In this document: in pieces, positions 1 to 11,900 of the stretch | Layout: each line of letters begins with the position of its first letter | Position numbering within the stretch: position 1 is the first letter of the stretch | Assembly (NCBI GenBank): GCA_000499405.2 | Contig: HG738142.1 | Location: forward strand, 99,958-163,957 | Direction of reading: 5' to 3' | Source: Onchocerca volvulus | Taxonomy: Eukaryota; Nematoda; Chromadorea; Rhabditida; Onchocercidae | Length of the DNA stretch: 64,000 bases | Program-made: the position numbers and the translations under genes | Notes under the pieces: generated by a model | Databases searched by the model: none | Seen by the model: the letters and a program-made list of their open reading frames with translations, nothing else | What the model was told of the DNA's origin: nothing

Positions 1-455
1 TTTAAATTTAGAAATGGTTCCACAAATATACCCACATAGGCCTAAACATAACCCACACACACCTACACATACACCCACATACACCTACACATACACCACA
101 TACACTCACACACACCACATACACTCACATACACACCCATACAAATACACTAAGAATTACTCGACACAAACAGATATCCTGAAATGATGACATCAAAATT
201 TGAACCTTAAATCTAGAAATGATTCACACATACACCTACATATAACCCACATATACCACATACGCCCACATACACCACATACACCCGCACACACCACGTA
301 CACTCACATAAATCTACACATAGGCCCACATACACCACATACACCCACACACACCACATACACTCACATACATACCCATACATATACACTAAAAATCACT
401 TGACACAATCAGGTATCCTGAAATGATGATACATCAAAATTTGAACCTAAAATTT
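1..455. repeat. CA-rich tandem satellite at window edge
   Basis: Two successive units are visible. Each starts with a short block resembling 'aaattTAGAAATGrTTC', runs through a long degenerate ACACAC/ACATACACC stretch, and ends with a block containing 'GACACAA.CAG.TATCCTGAAATGATGA' and 'TCAAAATTTGAACC'. The end block recurs near 160-205 and 400-455. The period is roughly 205-245 bases, varying with the CA tract. The array probably continues to the left of the window. The CA-derived reading frame here (HTHTHT-type peptide) is not a gene. Confidence 0.75.
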
Positions 456-3400
456 AGAAGCTGGTAAATTATCCATTTTATCAGATTACTATATTTATGA
501 TAAAACAAAATATTAATTTGAATTTTTGTTTTTACTGATATATACATATACCATATTACAATATGATATAATTGAAAGAATGAAAAAAAAAAATTATAAA
601 TTATTTATATTTTTTAAAAAATTCAAAATTACTAATATTAATTATATTAGGAAAAATTTGTGTAAAAATTAATATATCCGAGAAAAGTAAAGGTGATAGA
701 ATTTAATGTGATACATTAATGAATGATGGAATGCGAAATAATTTCGAATGAGAATATTTCAAAATTTCAAAAAACAAATCAATGAAATTTTAATGCTCGA
801 AAAAAAAAAATATTTGCATATGAAAATAAATATTCATAGACCCAAATAATAAGCCTAAATTTGAATTCAAATCTTAAACGTTCCCATTTTTTGAAAATTT
901 TCAAATTTTCACTTATGAAAATGTCATTTCTTCCCGATTTTCTTGAACCTAACCGGTAATTCACAGTTGATCAGTTAGAAATTTCTCAAAAATTAAAAAA
1001 ATACTGAATGTTAAAGAAAGTATTAAAAATTTCATTTCTTATTTTGAAAAGTTTTGAAAAATACACATTTTCTCTAAAAAATGAAGTCTCGTTTTGGAAT
1101 GAATAAATATGGAGTATATTTCGAATTCAAATATAATGCAATAATTATTGCAAATTTCGAATTAAATATTCGTAATCTTGATAAAATATTTAAAAAATTT
1201 GGATTTACTTAATATTCAAGTAAATTTTAAATGTATGTAATTTCAATTAGTTATGCAAAATTTTCTTTTAATTTAAATTCACAATTCAATATTTAGCAAA
1301 AAATTATGCTCAAATATAATTAGAAATAATTATGATTTTTTGCAAATATTGCTACTTTTCGCAATTATAATGATTAAAATTTAAAGGAAAGAAAAAAAAA
1401 GAATGAAATTAGTTAAGAAATAAATTCGAATTATTAATAAACTATAATTAATAAAAGAGAAAATGAATCATTGAAAGAAAGAGAAAGGGGACAACAACAA
1501 CAACGATGATGAAAGGAAATAATAAAGTTCTATTCCAATCCCCAAATAATATATCTTCGAATTGCTTCGCGCTCGATTTAATTTGATTGTCATACGGTCG
1601 GTCAATAACAATAATAAAATTGACCACATGTAGTAGTAGTAGTAGTAGTAGTAGTAGTAATAATAATGAGAATGGACAGATCACCAAAATGAATGGAATG
1701 GAATAAGAGGGAAATTAATCATATCATAACATGTTCGCTACAATGATAGGCCGGTTTCATCATCCGATCATCGTCATCTATCTTTATTTATTTATGCGGA
1801 TGCAAATGAATGAATGGGGATAAATGTTGCACCAATTTATGTTATCTGTTAAGAAAGATAACGAATCTACTGATACGTACATACATACATATATCCTTAT
1901 TACAAATTACTAAAACCTGTTTTATTGATCATCATTTTGAAAACGTCATCAAATAATATCGCAATTTCCCCAACAATCATTAATATAACAAAAGAAATGA
2001 AATGAAACCGTTAACAATCGAAAATCAAAGCATCAAATCAAATCTTTTCTTTCAATACAAACAATTGGAATGTATGGAATATTTCGGATGACATATTTAT
2101 AATTATTTGTGAAATGATTTCAGAATTGATAATTTCAAATTGATTTGATTGTAAGTGAAATAACGAAATTAAAAAATACGAAAGATAGGAAAGAATAAAA
2201 GAGAAAGAGGAAAAAAACGGAAGTGAAACGAATATATATTATGAAAATTTTCAATTAAATCTTAAATTGTTTTTTTTTTTTCCCCAAAAATTTCATAATA
2301 ATTCTTAAATTAAATTATGAAAGTGATTTATCATGATTTGTATTATAAATAGAAGAGATAAACGAGATAAATAACTGAAATAATTTTTGTATCATACGAT
2401 CGGATAATAAATAAATATGAATCATTTTTAAATTGGAAAAAACAAATAAATGGATAAAAGTTAGAAAAGGAAAAATTAATTTATGGTACTGAATTGAAAT
2501 GTATCAGTGATAAATGGAAAAGATAAAAGAGGAAATAATAACTGGAATAATTATATGTTACGATCGAAATAATGGATAATTTAAATAAATATATGTATTA
2601 TTCAGTAATCGAATAACAAATAATGATATGAAATTTTGAAAAGAATGAAAAAATTCATCGATCATTTATGTAAATTTGATTTTAAAATTTTATGATTTCT
2701 ACCGTTTTTTCAACTTTTTTGCTCCGTTTTATAAATAAAATTAAAAATATTGCCCAAAGAATGTTTGTTTGTTTATTTCATACTAAAGATTTTTTACAAA
2801 TTGCAAGTTAGTATTGAATTTTTATTCGAAAATTTGCTATTTAAGTTTTTTTAATCCGGAGAATTCTGCTATTTATATTATTTAAAAACAATTTTTTGTG
2901 TTTTTTAAAGATTCATATTAATAAAATAAATTAAAAATTCATATTAATCAATGAAAAAATTTTGAGTGCTGATAAGAAAAAATATTAGAAAAAGTTATTA
3001 GTTAATTGGAACTTATTTGATTTGATTAAACTTTTCATTAGCAAAATTTAAACTTGTAGAAAATAATATTAAAAATCGAATTGAAATTAAAAATCTTTAC
3101 TCATTTCGGTAAACAAATATTCTTATTAATACCGCATAATATTGATTAAATTTTAATTTTGAAATTATTCAATTCTTCCTAATCTAAATGATTTATAAAA
3201 AAAAAATATTATTGTTTTAAAATAATAAAGAAACTACAATTTTTTTAAAAAATAATTTATCTTATAAAAATTTGCTTTTAATTTTTATCAAATTTCGATC
3301 ATGCAATTATTAATTACTAATTGAAAATCAAAAATATTTTATAAGGCATATATGAATGAAATCAATAATAAAATTTTTCATTAAAAAAAAAAGAAAAATT

Positions 3401-5246
3401 CGAATTTATTTTATTCATTTTGTGGCAAATTTTTTTAATTTTTGTAGAAAAAAAATAATTAGTTTTTCATCGTGTAAAAGATTTAAAATTGATTTAATTG
3501 CTGTAAAATTTCCAATTCCCAATTAATCAGCGCTTTTGCGGATGGTATTAATTTTTACCTAATTAATTAATACCATCATTAATAGTATTCAAATGTGATG
3601 AATTTATTTTAAATTAATTCCTTTTTCCATTTTGTCAAAAAAAAAAAAAAACTAAATTTTCTTCATAAATTTAAATATTATTTACAACTGTTTTAGTATA
3701 AAAATTCTGTCGAATTCTGTTGCTTATTACAAATTTTATTTTTCAAATAACTGCTTTTATATAATTTTTATATTGTAATTCAAATGCCAAAGAAGAATTT
3801 GCAAGAATTTTTTTTTTTTTGAAAAAATTTTTTTAGCCTAGATTTTCTTGTATAGATAATTAATTAACAAATTATTGATAGATAAATTTATTAAAATTAT
3901 CTTTCTTCATTTCTTTTTTAAATAAAAAAAAAAAAAAAAGAAAAAAAACAGATGAAGACGTTCGGTAAAAGGTTTCAAAAAAAAAAAAAAAAAGCTTCTT
4001 TTCAAGATTTATTTAAATAAAAGCAACCGGAAAGGCCAAATATATTAGTTTTTGAAAAATATTTTCATGCAAAAATTAATTTTTATTTTCATGCAAAAAT
4101 TTAATATTTCAATCTATTCTTTTGTTAAATAAAAATTTTTTTAAAATTTTATTTGTATATTTTGGAGGGAAATGAAAAGATGATGAAAATCCAAAGGTAA
4201 AATTTGCAAATTGATTAAAATATTCTACAATAATTACAATTTAAATTGTATTATTATTCGATTAGCATGTAAACTAAATTCTACCAATATTTTTATCATT
4301 TTATAATAATTTATTTAGTGAAAGAAAAAAAAATTTTTGCATATTTTAAAACTTTCCAAACAATTAATTATTGAAAATTAAAATTGTTTCTTTTTTTTTC
4401 CTACAAAATTCAATTTGTTTCAGTTTAAATAATTTTATTTTCTCAAATTTTAATATGATAATTGTACTTTTGATCAATTTAGTGAAATGATTATTGAAGA
4501 AATTTAAATAAGGTTACTGTAAATTTTAATCTGAAATAAAATTAGCTATTTTGATCATAGGAGATAATAAATCAATAAATGCTTCCAAACATGCATATAT
4601 AATAGCTCAATATTTTTGATGGACTATATTTGTATTGTTGCACAATCGGATATTCGAATAAAAAAAAATAAAATTAAATTTAAAAGTCTGAAAGAAATCA
4701 AAAAAAAAAAAAAGGAATCTAACAACACCAAACAATTCATTAAAATTTCTAGTAAAATTTTTTTGAATTTAAAAATAAATTGATTATTGCTAAGAACATC
4801 ATATCTAATAGTCGATTGAAATCGAACAATCCAATATTTACAATATTTCAGGAATTTTATTTCTAGGAAAGCAATCTTTGATCAGAATAATCTGATATTA
4901 CGCTTTCATGGTGATGATGTAACTGCATCAACTTTTATCATAGATATCAAAGATATCTGAAGAAATGCTACAAAAAAAAACCAACTTCTAAAATGGGAAG
5001 GTTTGATTTTTTTTTATTCGCTGATTTTTCAATTTAATTAGAAATATTTTATTTTCATTTAAAGAAATTTGATAAAATTCACGTATTATAACAATGATTA
5101 CTTTGAAAAATTAATTTTTGTACTGGAAAAAAAAATTTTTTTTAAATTTCTTGCAAGCTTATCACTTCATATATATTGTCGATATTTATCATAAATATGT
5201 TAATTTTAATATATGATAATTTTGTCAAGTTATTCTTTATTTACAG
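456..5246. other. AT-rich DNA without a supported gene
   Basis: This stretch is very AT-rich with many A and T homopolymers. A (TAG)n microsatellite lies at about 1629-1662. A short inverted repeat (GATGGTATTAAT and its complement, about 3541-3585) could form a hairpin. A segment near 4850-4957, after an acceptor-like TTTCAG, has one open frame of protein-like composition ending in TGA. It might be an upstream exon of the gene that follows, but its splice donor is ambiguous. Nothing else here could be supported as coding. Confidence 0.5.
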
Positions 5247-5604
5247 GAAGAATTAAACTTCTTCAACAATCATCAAATGCCTTCTTCCATTTAACGATAA
5301 TCAATGTCAGTGAACTAGAAAATAGTGAAGAAATATTCAAGTAAGATATTTTAGCATTTTAATATTTATAATCAATAATTGGCAAATTAATAATAGAAAA
5401 TAATAGAAACTGGAAAATTTTCTCAAATCTTATATCTATAAATATGTAAATACCATCGATAAAAATTTATGAATTTTATTTGCTAATCGATTCTAGTTTT
5501 GATTGAATTCAAATTCAAATTTATTTATGCATCTTTTTATAGCATTTTTTCATTTTAGGGAATACGTTTCAAAATATTCATCTTACTACACTGCGTTTGC
5601 TTGA
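5247..5604 (+). CDS. 3'-terminal exons of an unidentified gene
   Basis: Two exons with good splice signals can be joined. Exon 5247-5340 follows TTTACAG and ends before GTAAGA. Exon 5559-5604 follows CATTTTAG and ends in TGA. The phases match and give about 46 codons, including LLQQSSNAFFHLTIINV and the tail SKYSSYYTAFA. No domain is recognised. An upstream exon at about 4850-4957 is possible but the junction is unclear, so the start is unknown. The last exon has an inverted, diverged partner at 5957-6001. Between the two copies the changes include synonymous ones (TCT/TCC, TAC/TAT), suggesting both were once under protein-level selection. Real coding seems likely; function is unknown. Confidence 0.45.
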
Positions 5605-6240
5605 TCAACAACTGGTGTAAAACATCAAGACGAGATAAATGTGGTTTCGATAATTGGATTAAAAAAAAAAATAGACAAAAACTAAAGCTCATAAAACTAA
5701 ACCAACTAATTTTGATTTATTTATTAAAATTTTTAACAAATAAAAATCACTTATTTTTGTTAATTTGATGAAATAAATAAAGTTCTCTTGGGTTATCATT
5801 TTTTATTTGTACGTTCATACATTATTTGTATTATCAAATAATTTTTTTCATTTCAACTAGCAATAAATTTAGCAATTAAACATTTAAAGAGACAAATATT
5901 GAAACCACATTTTATCTCATCTTGATGATTTATTTACACCAGTTTTTGATTACTAATCAAGCAAATGGAACGTGATAGGATGAATATTTTGAAATGTATT
6001 CCTGAAATGAAAAAAAAAAAAACGTTATAAAAAGATGGGGAAAATAAACATCACTAATTGATGGATTTGTGGTTTTCTATTCATAAAATTTTACCATTTT
6101 CAAACATTCAAATTCGAATTTGAATTCAATTATAATTAGAATCATTAGCAAATAAAATTTATAGATTTTATTCATGGTGTTTGCATATTTATAGATATAA
6201 CTTTTGAGAAAATTTTCCAGTTTCTATTATTTTCTATAAT
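5385..6240. repeat. Inverted duplication, arms about 270-350 bp, spacer about 240 bp
   Basis: The left arm, about 5385-5652, matches the reverse complement of the right arm, about 5893-6240. Shared blocks include TAATAGAAACTGGAAAATTT, the intron block with TTTTATTTGCTAATCGATTC, the last exon, and the downstream block with ACTGGTGTAAA and GAGATAAA.TGTGGTTTC. The arms differ by many substitutions and by a 60-base insertion in the right arm. This is therefore an old inverted duplication, not a fresh palindrome. It places two terminal exons tail to tail. Confidence 0.8.
5957..6001 (-). pseudogene. Inverted copy of the unidentified terminal exon
   Basis: On the minus strand, CATTTCAG at about 6002-6009 precedes a short open frame reading EYISKYSSYHVPFA and a stop. 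This is homologous to the plus-strand exon at 5559-5604. Further upstream on the minus strand, at about 6245-6320, another acceptor (TTATTTCAG) precedes a stretch that loosely resembles the preceding exon but soon meets stops. The copy may be a decayed duplicate or the tail of a paralogous gene; the sequence does not settle which. Confidence 0.4.
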
Positions 6241-6379
6241 GCAATTAAACATGTAAAGAAATGTGTACAAACATATATTATTTTTAGAAAAAAAAATGAA
6301 GATTTTCCTGAAATAACAAGATGAGAATGATAAATATTTGACAAATCCATGCAAATAAAAGAGTAAATATGTTCGTTGT

Positions 6380-7330
6380 TACCGATCTTAAAATCTCCGC
6401 AAAATCCTTTACCGATCGCTTTGAAATTTTGAAATATTACACCTGTGACAAATAAAAGTAACTGAATGGTAAATTTTTTGATTTCATCCACACTATGCCT
6501 ACGTCTTCTATTGACCATACCTTCATGAGCAACATTATTCATTACCATGAACACTTGTTAATTAACCACGCTTACCTTCTGCATTGTTCATTTCTACACA
6601 ACTTTTCGCATTCTTCAGTGACTGATTTGAAAGTTTGCATTTGATTAGGCGCGTTTTTTTAAATAGATAAGACGAGTGAATTAGCTTTTTTATTTATTTG
6701 TTGCTTTGTGAGGAATGTAGTTGCATCGCAGAAATGTCTAGATCAATGATAGTGTATAATGAAATAATTCATCCAAGCAATTTATGAATTAACTCTGATT
6801 TTTAACATTAGATCGTGTCTTGGATTGCTTCTTTGTCGTAAATGTTCGTTATTCAGTTTGACATAATGTTTCAAATTCTTTACCGACTGAGTTGAAATTT
6901 TCATACAACGTTGCATTTAAAAAGGCGCATGTTTCCATATAGACATACTTACTTTTCTTTATGTCTGCGTAAGGATAAACATGTCTCCCGCCAAAATGCT
7001 CCAATTAACAGATAAACAAAGCGAGGTCGACCAATCATGAGATGACACGTTAGAGACCAGGAGAGGAGAAAAAGCCCCGAAAGGATTTAAAAGAATCGGA
7101 TTTTGGAGCAAAATGACTTTTTCTACAAAATTTCAATCGAGCATCACTTTTTGTATAAGTTTTCTGAAAGAGTTCTCTCCAACGACTCAGCAAACAATTG
7201 ATTCGAATCGACACAACAGTGAAGAAGCAGTATTCATTTGTACGAGCGACAAAGGAAAGAATATCTGATGGTAAAGTTACTTGGATATTCTCGGATAATT
7301 GTTTGTTCATAACTGTTCCGTTTACTAAGA
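6380..7330. repeat. Dispersed repeat remnants related to the local Helitron and its flank
   Basis: A diffuse motif recurs near 6390-6440, 6590-6660 and 6850-6935: TTC..CACCGATTG.TTTGAAATTTT, then CAACGTTGCATT, then GGCGCGT. It reappears in the Helitron 3' regions near 17,150 and 44,090. The block 7200-7330 (CGACACAACAGT, CAAAGGAAAGAATA, TTGGATATTCT.CGATAA) matches 16,755-16,885 in the duplicated unit. Long minus-strand frames here (6234-6554, 7050-7310) lie within these repeats and are not annotated as genes. Confidence 0.5.
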
Positions 7331-7399
7331 AATTATTTCCTTAAACAGGTAACGTCTCTTTCAAAAAAATTACTTTCCCGACATTTATTATGCGGGGAT

Positions 7400-8061
7400 G
7401 TCCATCAGCCTAATCAAATCACTACAATTAGGGAAAGCGACCCCAAAACATTTCAACGAAGCAAAAAAAATCGATCTAACACCACTATATCGAAATCTTC
7501 CGCGAGAACAAAAACAATACTACCAAATCAAATTATGGATCATATAAGGAAAAAATCAAATTCCTGGAACTATATATCGATATCTCGAATCAACGAACAA
7601 AAAATAGTTGAAATACATTGAGAAAATCCCGATCGCGTAGAAGAAAAAAAAAATACATATGGTAAAATCTTCAACACACCGGGTACATTAAATTTGATAG
7701 CGGAAAAGAAGTTGTTATTACTTAAAAATTCATATTGATAATTATAAAGCTTCAATGGTCTAATCAAAGGGATACCGTAAACCCAACCAGAGAATCAGCT
7801 CTATTCAAGAAACATTCCCAAACATCTATCGTGTGACTGCCGCGACTACTATTACCAATCTTCAATGGTGAACCAAATTGTGGCGAGGATTCTGGAGCAG
7901 TTTAAACATAGTCGTACACCTCCGAAAATTCTAGACGTTCATAAATTAAATTATCTGATTTCAAGTTTGAGAGAAGATGCTTTACTAGCTTTGAGAGGAT
8001 ATAACATTGCCCCCAGAAAACTACGAAATGATAAGAAATGAGTTAATCAATAAGGCAAATC
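7400..8061 (+). mobile_element. BEL/Pao retrotransposon gag fragment, frameshifted
   Basis: Plus-strand translation gives blocks typical of the DUF1759-like gag region of BEL/Pao elements. In order they are LPRLLLPIFNGEPN (about 7830), WRGFWSSLNIVVHL (7881), ILDVHKLNYLISSLREDALL (7930) and APENYEMIRN (8005). Each block is in a different frame from its neighbour, so the region is broken by small indels. A protein-like N-terminal stretch is visible at about 7400-7550. No protease, reverse transcriptase or LTRs are seen. The left breakpoint of the tandem duplication falls inside this fragment, between the second-last and last motif halves of the gag core. Confidence 0.65.
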
Positions 8062-8394
8062 TATATTGTCGATAAAACCGAGATATTTTATAATATAAAT
8101 ATGACAGAATAATCAAAATTTGTAGGCATAATAGAAATCTGCAATATTTCTCATTCATATGTTATCATTTATCCATATCTTAACATTTAGTCTGATATAG
8201 AAACTTTTGTTCTCTCATCGAAGCTAAAGCCTCATACATTATCTAAAATATTGTAAATGATGTTAATTGTCCGGAATGTTGTAAGAACTAAAACTTGTGT
8301 GCACTGTTTAAAATAAGCATTATTTATCTCTTATCTTTTGCCCTGAATAACCAAACTGTAAGCCACTGCCTACTACAAGATCAAAGATTATCGA

Positions 8395-8648
8395 TATAAA
8401 AAGGAGTTTTTAGCGCTCACCGAATCAATACTTACTGAACAGTTACTCAGGAGTTACAGTGGTTACTCAGCCAATCAATACAAATCAATCCATAATGCAG
8501 GTAACGATTTCACTGATTTATCTTATCACAGAATGAAAATGATCGTGTGTTTATTAGTAGAATTAGTGGGAATAAATACACCGAAAAAAACCAGTATTTA
8601 AAGGCCAATTTTTACACAGGTTTAATTCCAATTATACAGAATTGTTAG
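8395..8648 (+). promoter_or_regulatory. TATA-box promoter with a small candidate gene (copy 1)
   Basis: TATAAAAAGG at 8395 is followed about 100 bases later by ATGCAG (8495), which abuts a donor-like GTAACG. A 31-base intron ending TTATCACAG would join this to an open frame of 39 codons ending at 8648. Read without splicing, the first 13 codons (MQVTISLIYLIT) look like the start of a signal peptide before a stop. A third frame at about 8640-8730 encodes a short Cys-containing tail (ETLCCELIKITDDECAKELL). These alternatives cannot be reconciled into one model, so only the promoter-like layout and coding potential are reported. The whole block is repeated in copy 2. Confidence 0.3.
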
Positions 8649-8739
8649 CATTGAAACACTTTGTTGTGAACTCATAAAAATCACTGACGATGAATGCGCC
8701 AAAGAGTTATTACCAAAATCGTAACTGAAATATATAATA

Positions 8740-8741
<2 letters not shown>

Positions 8742-8781
<40 letters not shown>
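8742..8781. repeat. (TA)n microsatellite, copy 1
   Basis: An uninterrupted run of TA dinucleotides lies downstream of the small candidate gene. The corresponding tract in copy 2 (about 20,515-20,547) is shorter and begins ATAAATATA, so it is one of the clearest length differences between the two units. Confidence 0.9.
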
Positions 8782-8785
<4 letters not shown>

Positions 8786-8984
8786 AACAACTGATAAAAG
8801 TAGATTAACAAAAAGTTTAAAAATATACGAAATAGCATGAATTAATAAGTGCAAAATGGAAATTAAATTGTTTTATTTTATCTTGCTGTTATTTTTACTT
8901 AAAAAAATAAAGATAAAAGTAAAAGTAAGATAAAATGAAAAAGCAAATTTTTTATTAATTCATGGTTTAATAAACTAACAGATA

Positions 8985-11900
8985 TCAGAAGCTTATGCTG
9001 AAATCTCGCAATCCATCAACCTGGCGCAAATCATTCACTACAGCTTCAATATCACCATCAAAAGTATCGTGGAAAATGCAGGCATTCTTAGTCTTGGTCC
9101 AATTAATAAAATAATTCGGTTTGTTCGAAATCAACAATTTAGGTCGTTTCAAATTCAGACGTTGTAAATTTTCTATATTAGTCTGAAAAACAATATTTTC
9201 AGAAGAATTTTACATTTATTTATCATAATTCACTAAATTATTTTCAACCAAGAAGAAAATGAGTTAATTTTAAAACCAAAAAAGAAAAAAAAGGAAGCTT
9301 TCAATTTCTCTCCCCGTTATCTGCGGAGCATTTTTGGCCATCAATTCAACAATTTCAAGTAAACGATATACAGAAATTTTCACCAGTTACAATAAATTCA
9401 AATGGTTCGGCATCATCCATAAAACTGAAACTGAAAGCTCTTTATATGAATTTTGGATGATGATTTGAATAATTTTGAGCAATGAATTTGACTAATGAAC
9501 TCATGCTCTTTTCTGAAAAAATAATACTTTATTCCCATGAAGTTTGAGGAGGCGTAAATCTGGTAAATCGTCATCACTCAGGTTACTCCAGACTTCATCT
9601 TTATAACAATTTCCGAAATTGCTTAGATCCAGAAAAACTAAGTGCCTAAATGAAGATTTATGGAATCATTATTTAACTTTATGTACGATTATTAAATTTC
9701 GAACACATGGAAACTGTTGAATTAAGATATAAACTTGCTTAATTCTAAACTAAGCGACTCTTGTAGAGTAAGAAAATTTGTAGAACAAGTGACTGCAAAG
9801 CGCCAAAATGTGAACTGTAGCATATTTTTTAATATAAAAAGAACCCTCAAAATTAAAAAATAGAAAGAACTGAGACGCCAACAAACAGTAACAATTAAAA
9901 TCTATAAAGAAATAAAAAAAAAATTATTTACTTGAAATGACTGACAATTAAAGGCATAACTCCGTCATAGAATGTTAAATATTCATTGAATGGCAGACCA
10001 AGTGTTATCAAATTTGGACAACTAAAATTACTGATATTTATATTTAATTTACCGAAACGATCTTTCATTCTATATAAACTGCTTACTAACATAAATTATT
10101 GACTAAAAAAATATCAAATCATCATTTCTTTCCTCTTCATATGAATATAATCTTCAAAAAAAATCAACTTACTTCCGATCAATGGCTTTAAAAAGATCGA
10201 CACTGCCTTCATAGTAATTTGCCATTATCAAATGTTTAAGTTTGTATGGGAATGACTTTTCGGGTTCCTTTTCTGGCAAAGTGAATAAGGTAATCAGCCC
10301 TTCGGCTGAAATATTACAATCCTCGCCACCGAAAAAAACCCGTAGCTCTTCCAAGTTGTACAAATTCTGCAACATTCAAAGAATAATAATAGAAAACCGA
10401 AGTAGTATTATTCATTCCATAATATCTATAGTAAAATTTGTGGTTAGGAAATTAAATGTTAAAATTAAAATCGGAATAAATTCTGAAAAGCGAAGAGATT
10501 TTACACTGAAACTATCGAGCACTTCATGAAACCTTTCTAAATTAGAAGTTCGAATCACTTATTGATCATATGCCGATCAGAATTTAACCAAATCCTTGAA
10601 ATATCTCATCATCCATTTATAAAGGTTCAATATTCTCACATTTTGGAAAGCATTACTATCTTTAAGTTAATTTTTATGGATTATTTTGCCTGCCTTTATA
10701 TGGGCAAACTCTTCGTCGAAGGTATAAAGACTCAGACCCCATGAAAAAACTTTCAAATTATGCAAATGTCCAATATATTCAATGCCATTGTTCTCAATAT
10801 GATATCCAAGATGAAGTTCAGTAAGAGTTGATTGCCACGGAGAAATTCTGATATTGCGGAAACTGAAAAACAACAATATTAATCAACTGGTAACAAGAGA
10901 TTGAATATATTGGACATTGAAATGTAACAGTTGCAGTGCTTAATCAAACATGCTTGAAGAATGATCTTCAAAAAATAAATTTCAAAGTAAGGTTTCATAA
11001 AACTTATTAAAAAATGATCGGACTCAACGGTTAAAAGGTACTAAAAGAATTTTAAAAGAAAAGAGACTTACTCAATATAAGGTGTTCCCTTGTAAATATG
11101 TAATAGATTCAAAGGACGTTTGTATGCCGGCAGTTTTGGATCACCCGCTGGGCAGTATTTCATTACATCGCCAACGAAGAAATTTTGCACTTTCGGGAAA
11201 ATGCTTTCATCTTCAAATAACATTTTCAACGTTTTTTCCCATTCTTCTTCATTATCACAGCTTGAACTCTGAAAAATGCAAAATGTGAATTATGAAGTAT
11301 CAACACTGATATTATTAAATCTTAAACTAAAACCGCTTTTGATATAAATGGCATTCAAATTATGATGCATTGAAAAATCAAATATTAAAAAAAAAAAAAA
11401 AAAAAAAATGACACTAAGAAAATGAAGATATCGTTGAAAACAAATTTATTCAAATAATAAAATTTTTGAGATTAATGACAATACTATTCAACAACGAGAT
11501 ACTTTATGCAATTTACATATAAATCATACGCGTTCTATTTTTTCCATGTGCAATGTTTCAACATTTGGGAAGCAATTTGATAATTTTCCCAACAATGTAG
11601 TATTCATTTCTGCAATACTTGAATTTCAAGGAAATACACTCTTATTATATAACTTCTTTTTTTATATAGAAACTTTCTGCCAAGCAAGAAAATTTCAATT
11701 TATACCCATAAAAGAGCCAATATCGAGATGGATAACATTGGGAAAACAAATGTCGAATAATGCGTTAACTTCAGTAGATGGTAAGGGCACTGAACAATCA
11801 ATGCATAGTTTCCGAAGATACTGAGAAGTCTAAAAATATGCAAAAAGGATGGAATGATATGTATATCTCAATTCACCAATCAGCAAAAGTAGGCAAACGA

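Noticed and set aside
200..403. Plus-strand frame rich in H and T
   Set aside because: It is a translation of the CA-rich satellite.
1448..1687. Minus-strand frame with a poly-leucine start and a protein-like segment DRPYDNQIKSSAKQFEDIL
   Set aside because: The leucine run comes from the (TAG)n microsatellite. The remaining segment has no splice acceptor or neighbouring exon, so coding could not be supported.
6234..6554. Minus-strand 106-codon frame
   Set aside because: It overlaps dispersed repeat remnants and the inverted duplication. It has no family resemblance, and its 3' part is only weakly similar to the unknown exon.
7050..7310. Minus-strand 86-codon frame
   Set aside because: The DNA matches a repeat block beside the Helitron at 16,755-16,885, where the frame is not conserved.
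10242..10529. Plus-strand 95-codon frame opposite the F-box/LRR exons (and its copy at 22,008-22,295)
   Set aside because: It is an antisense shadow of exons 9-10 of the F-box gene, which are supported by phased splicing and LRR content on the minus strand.
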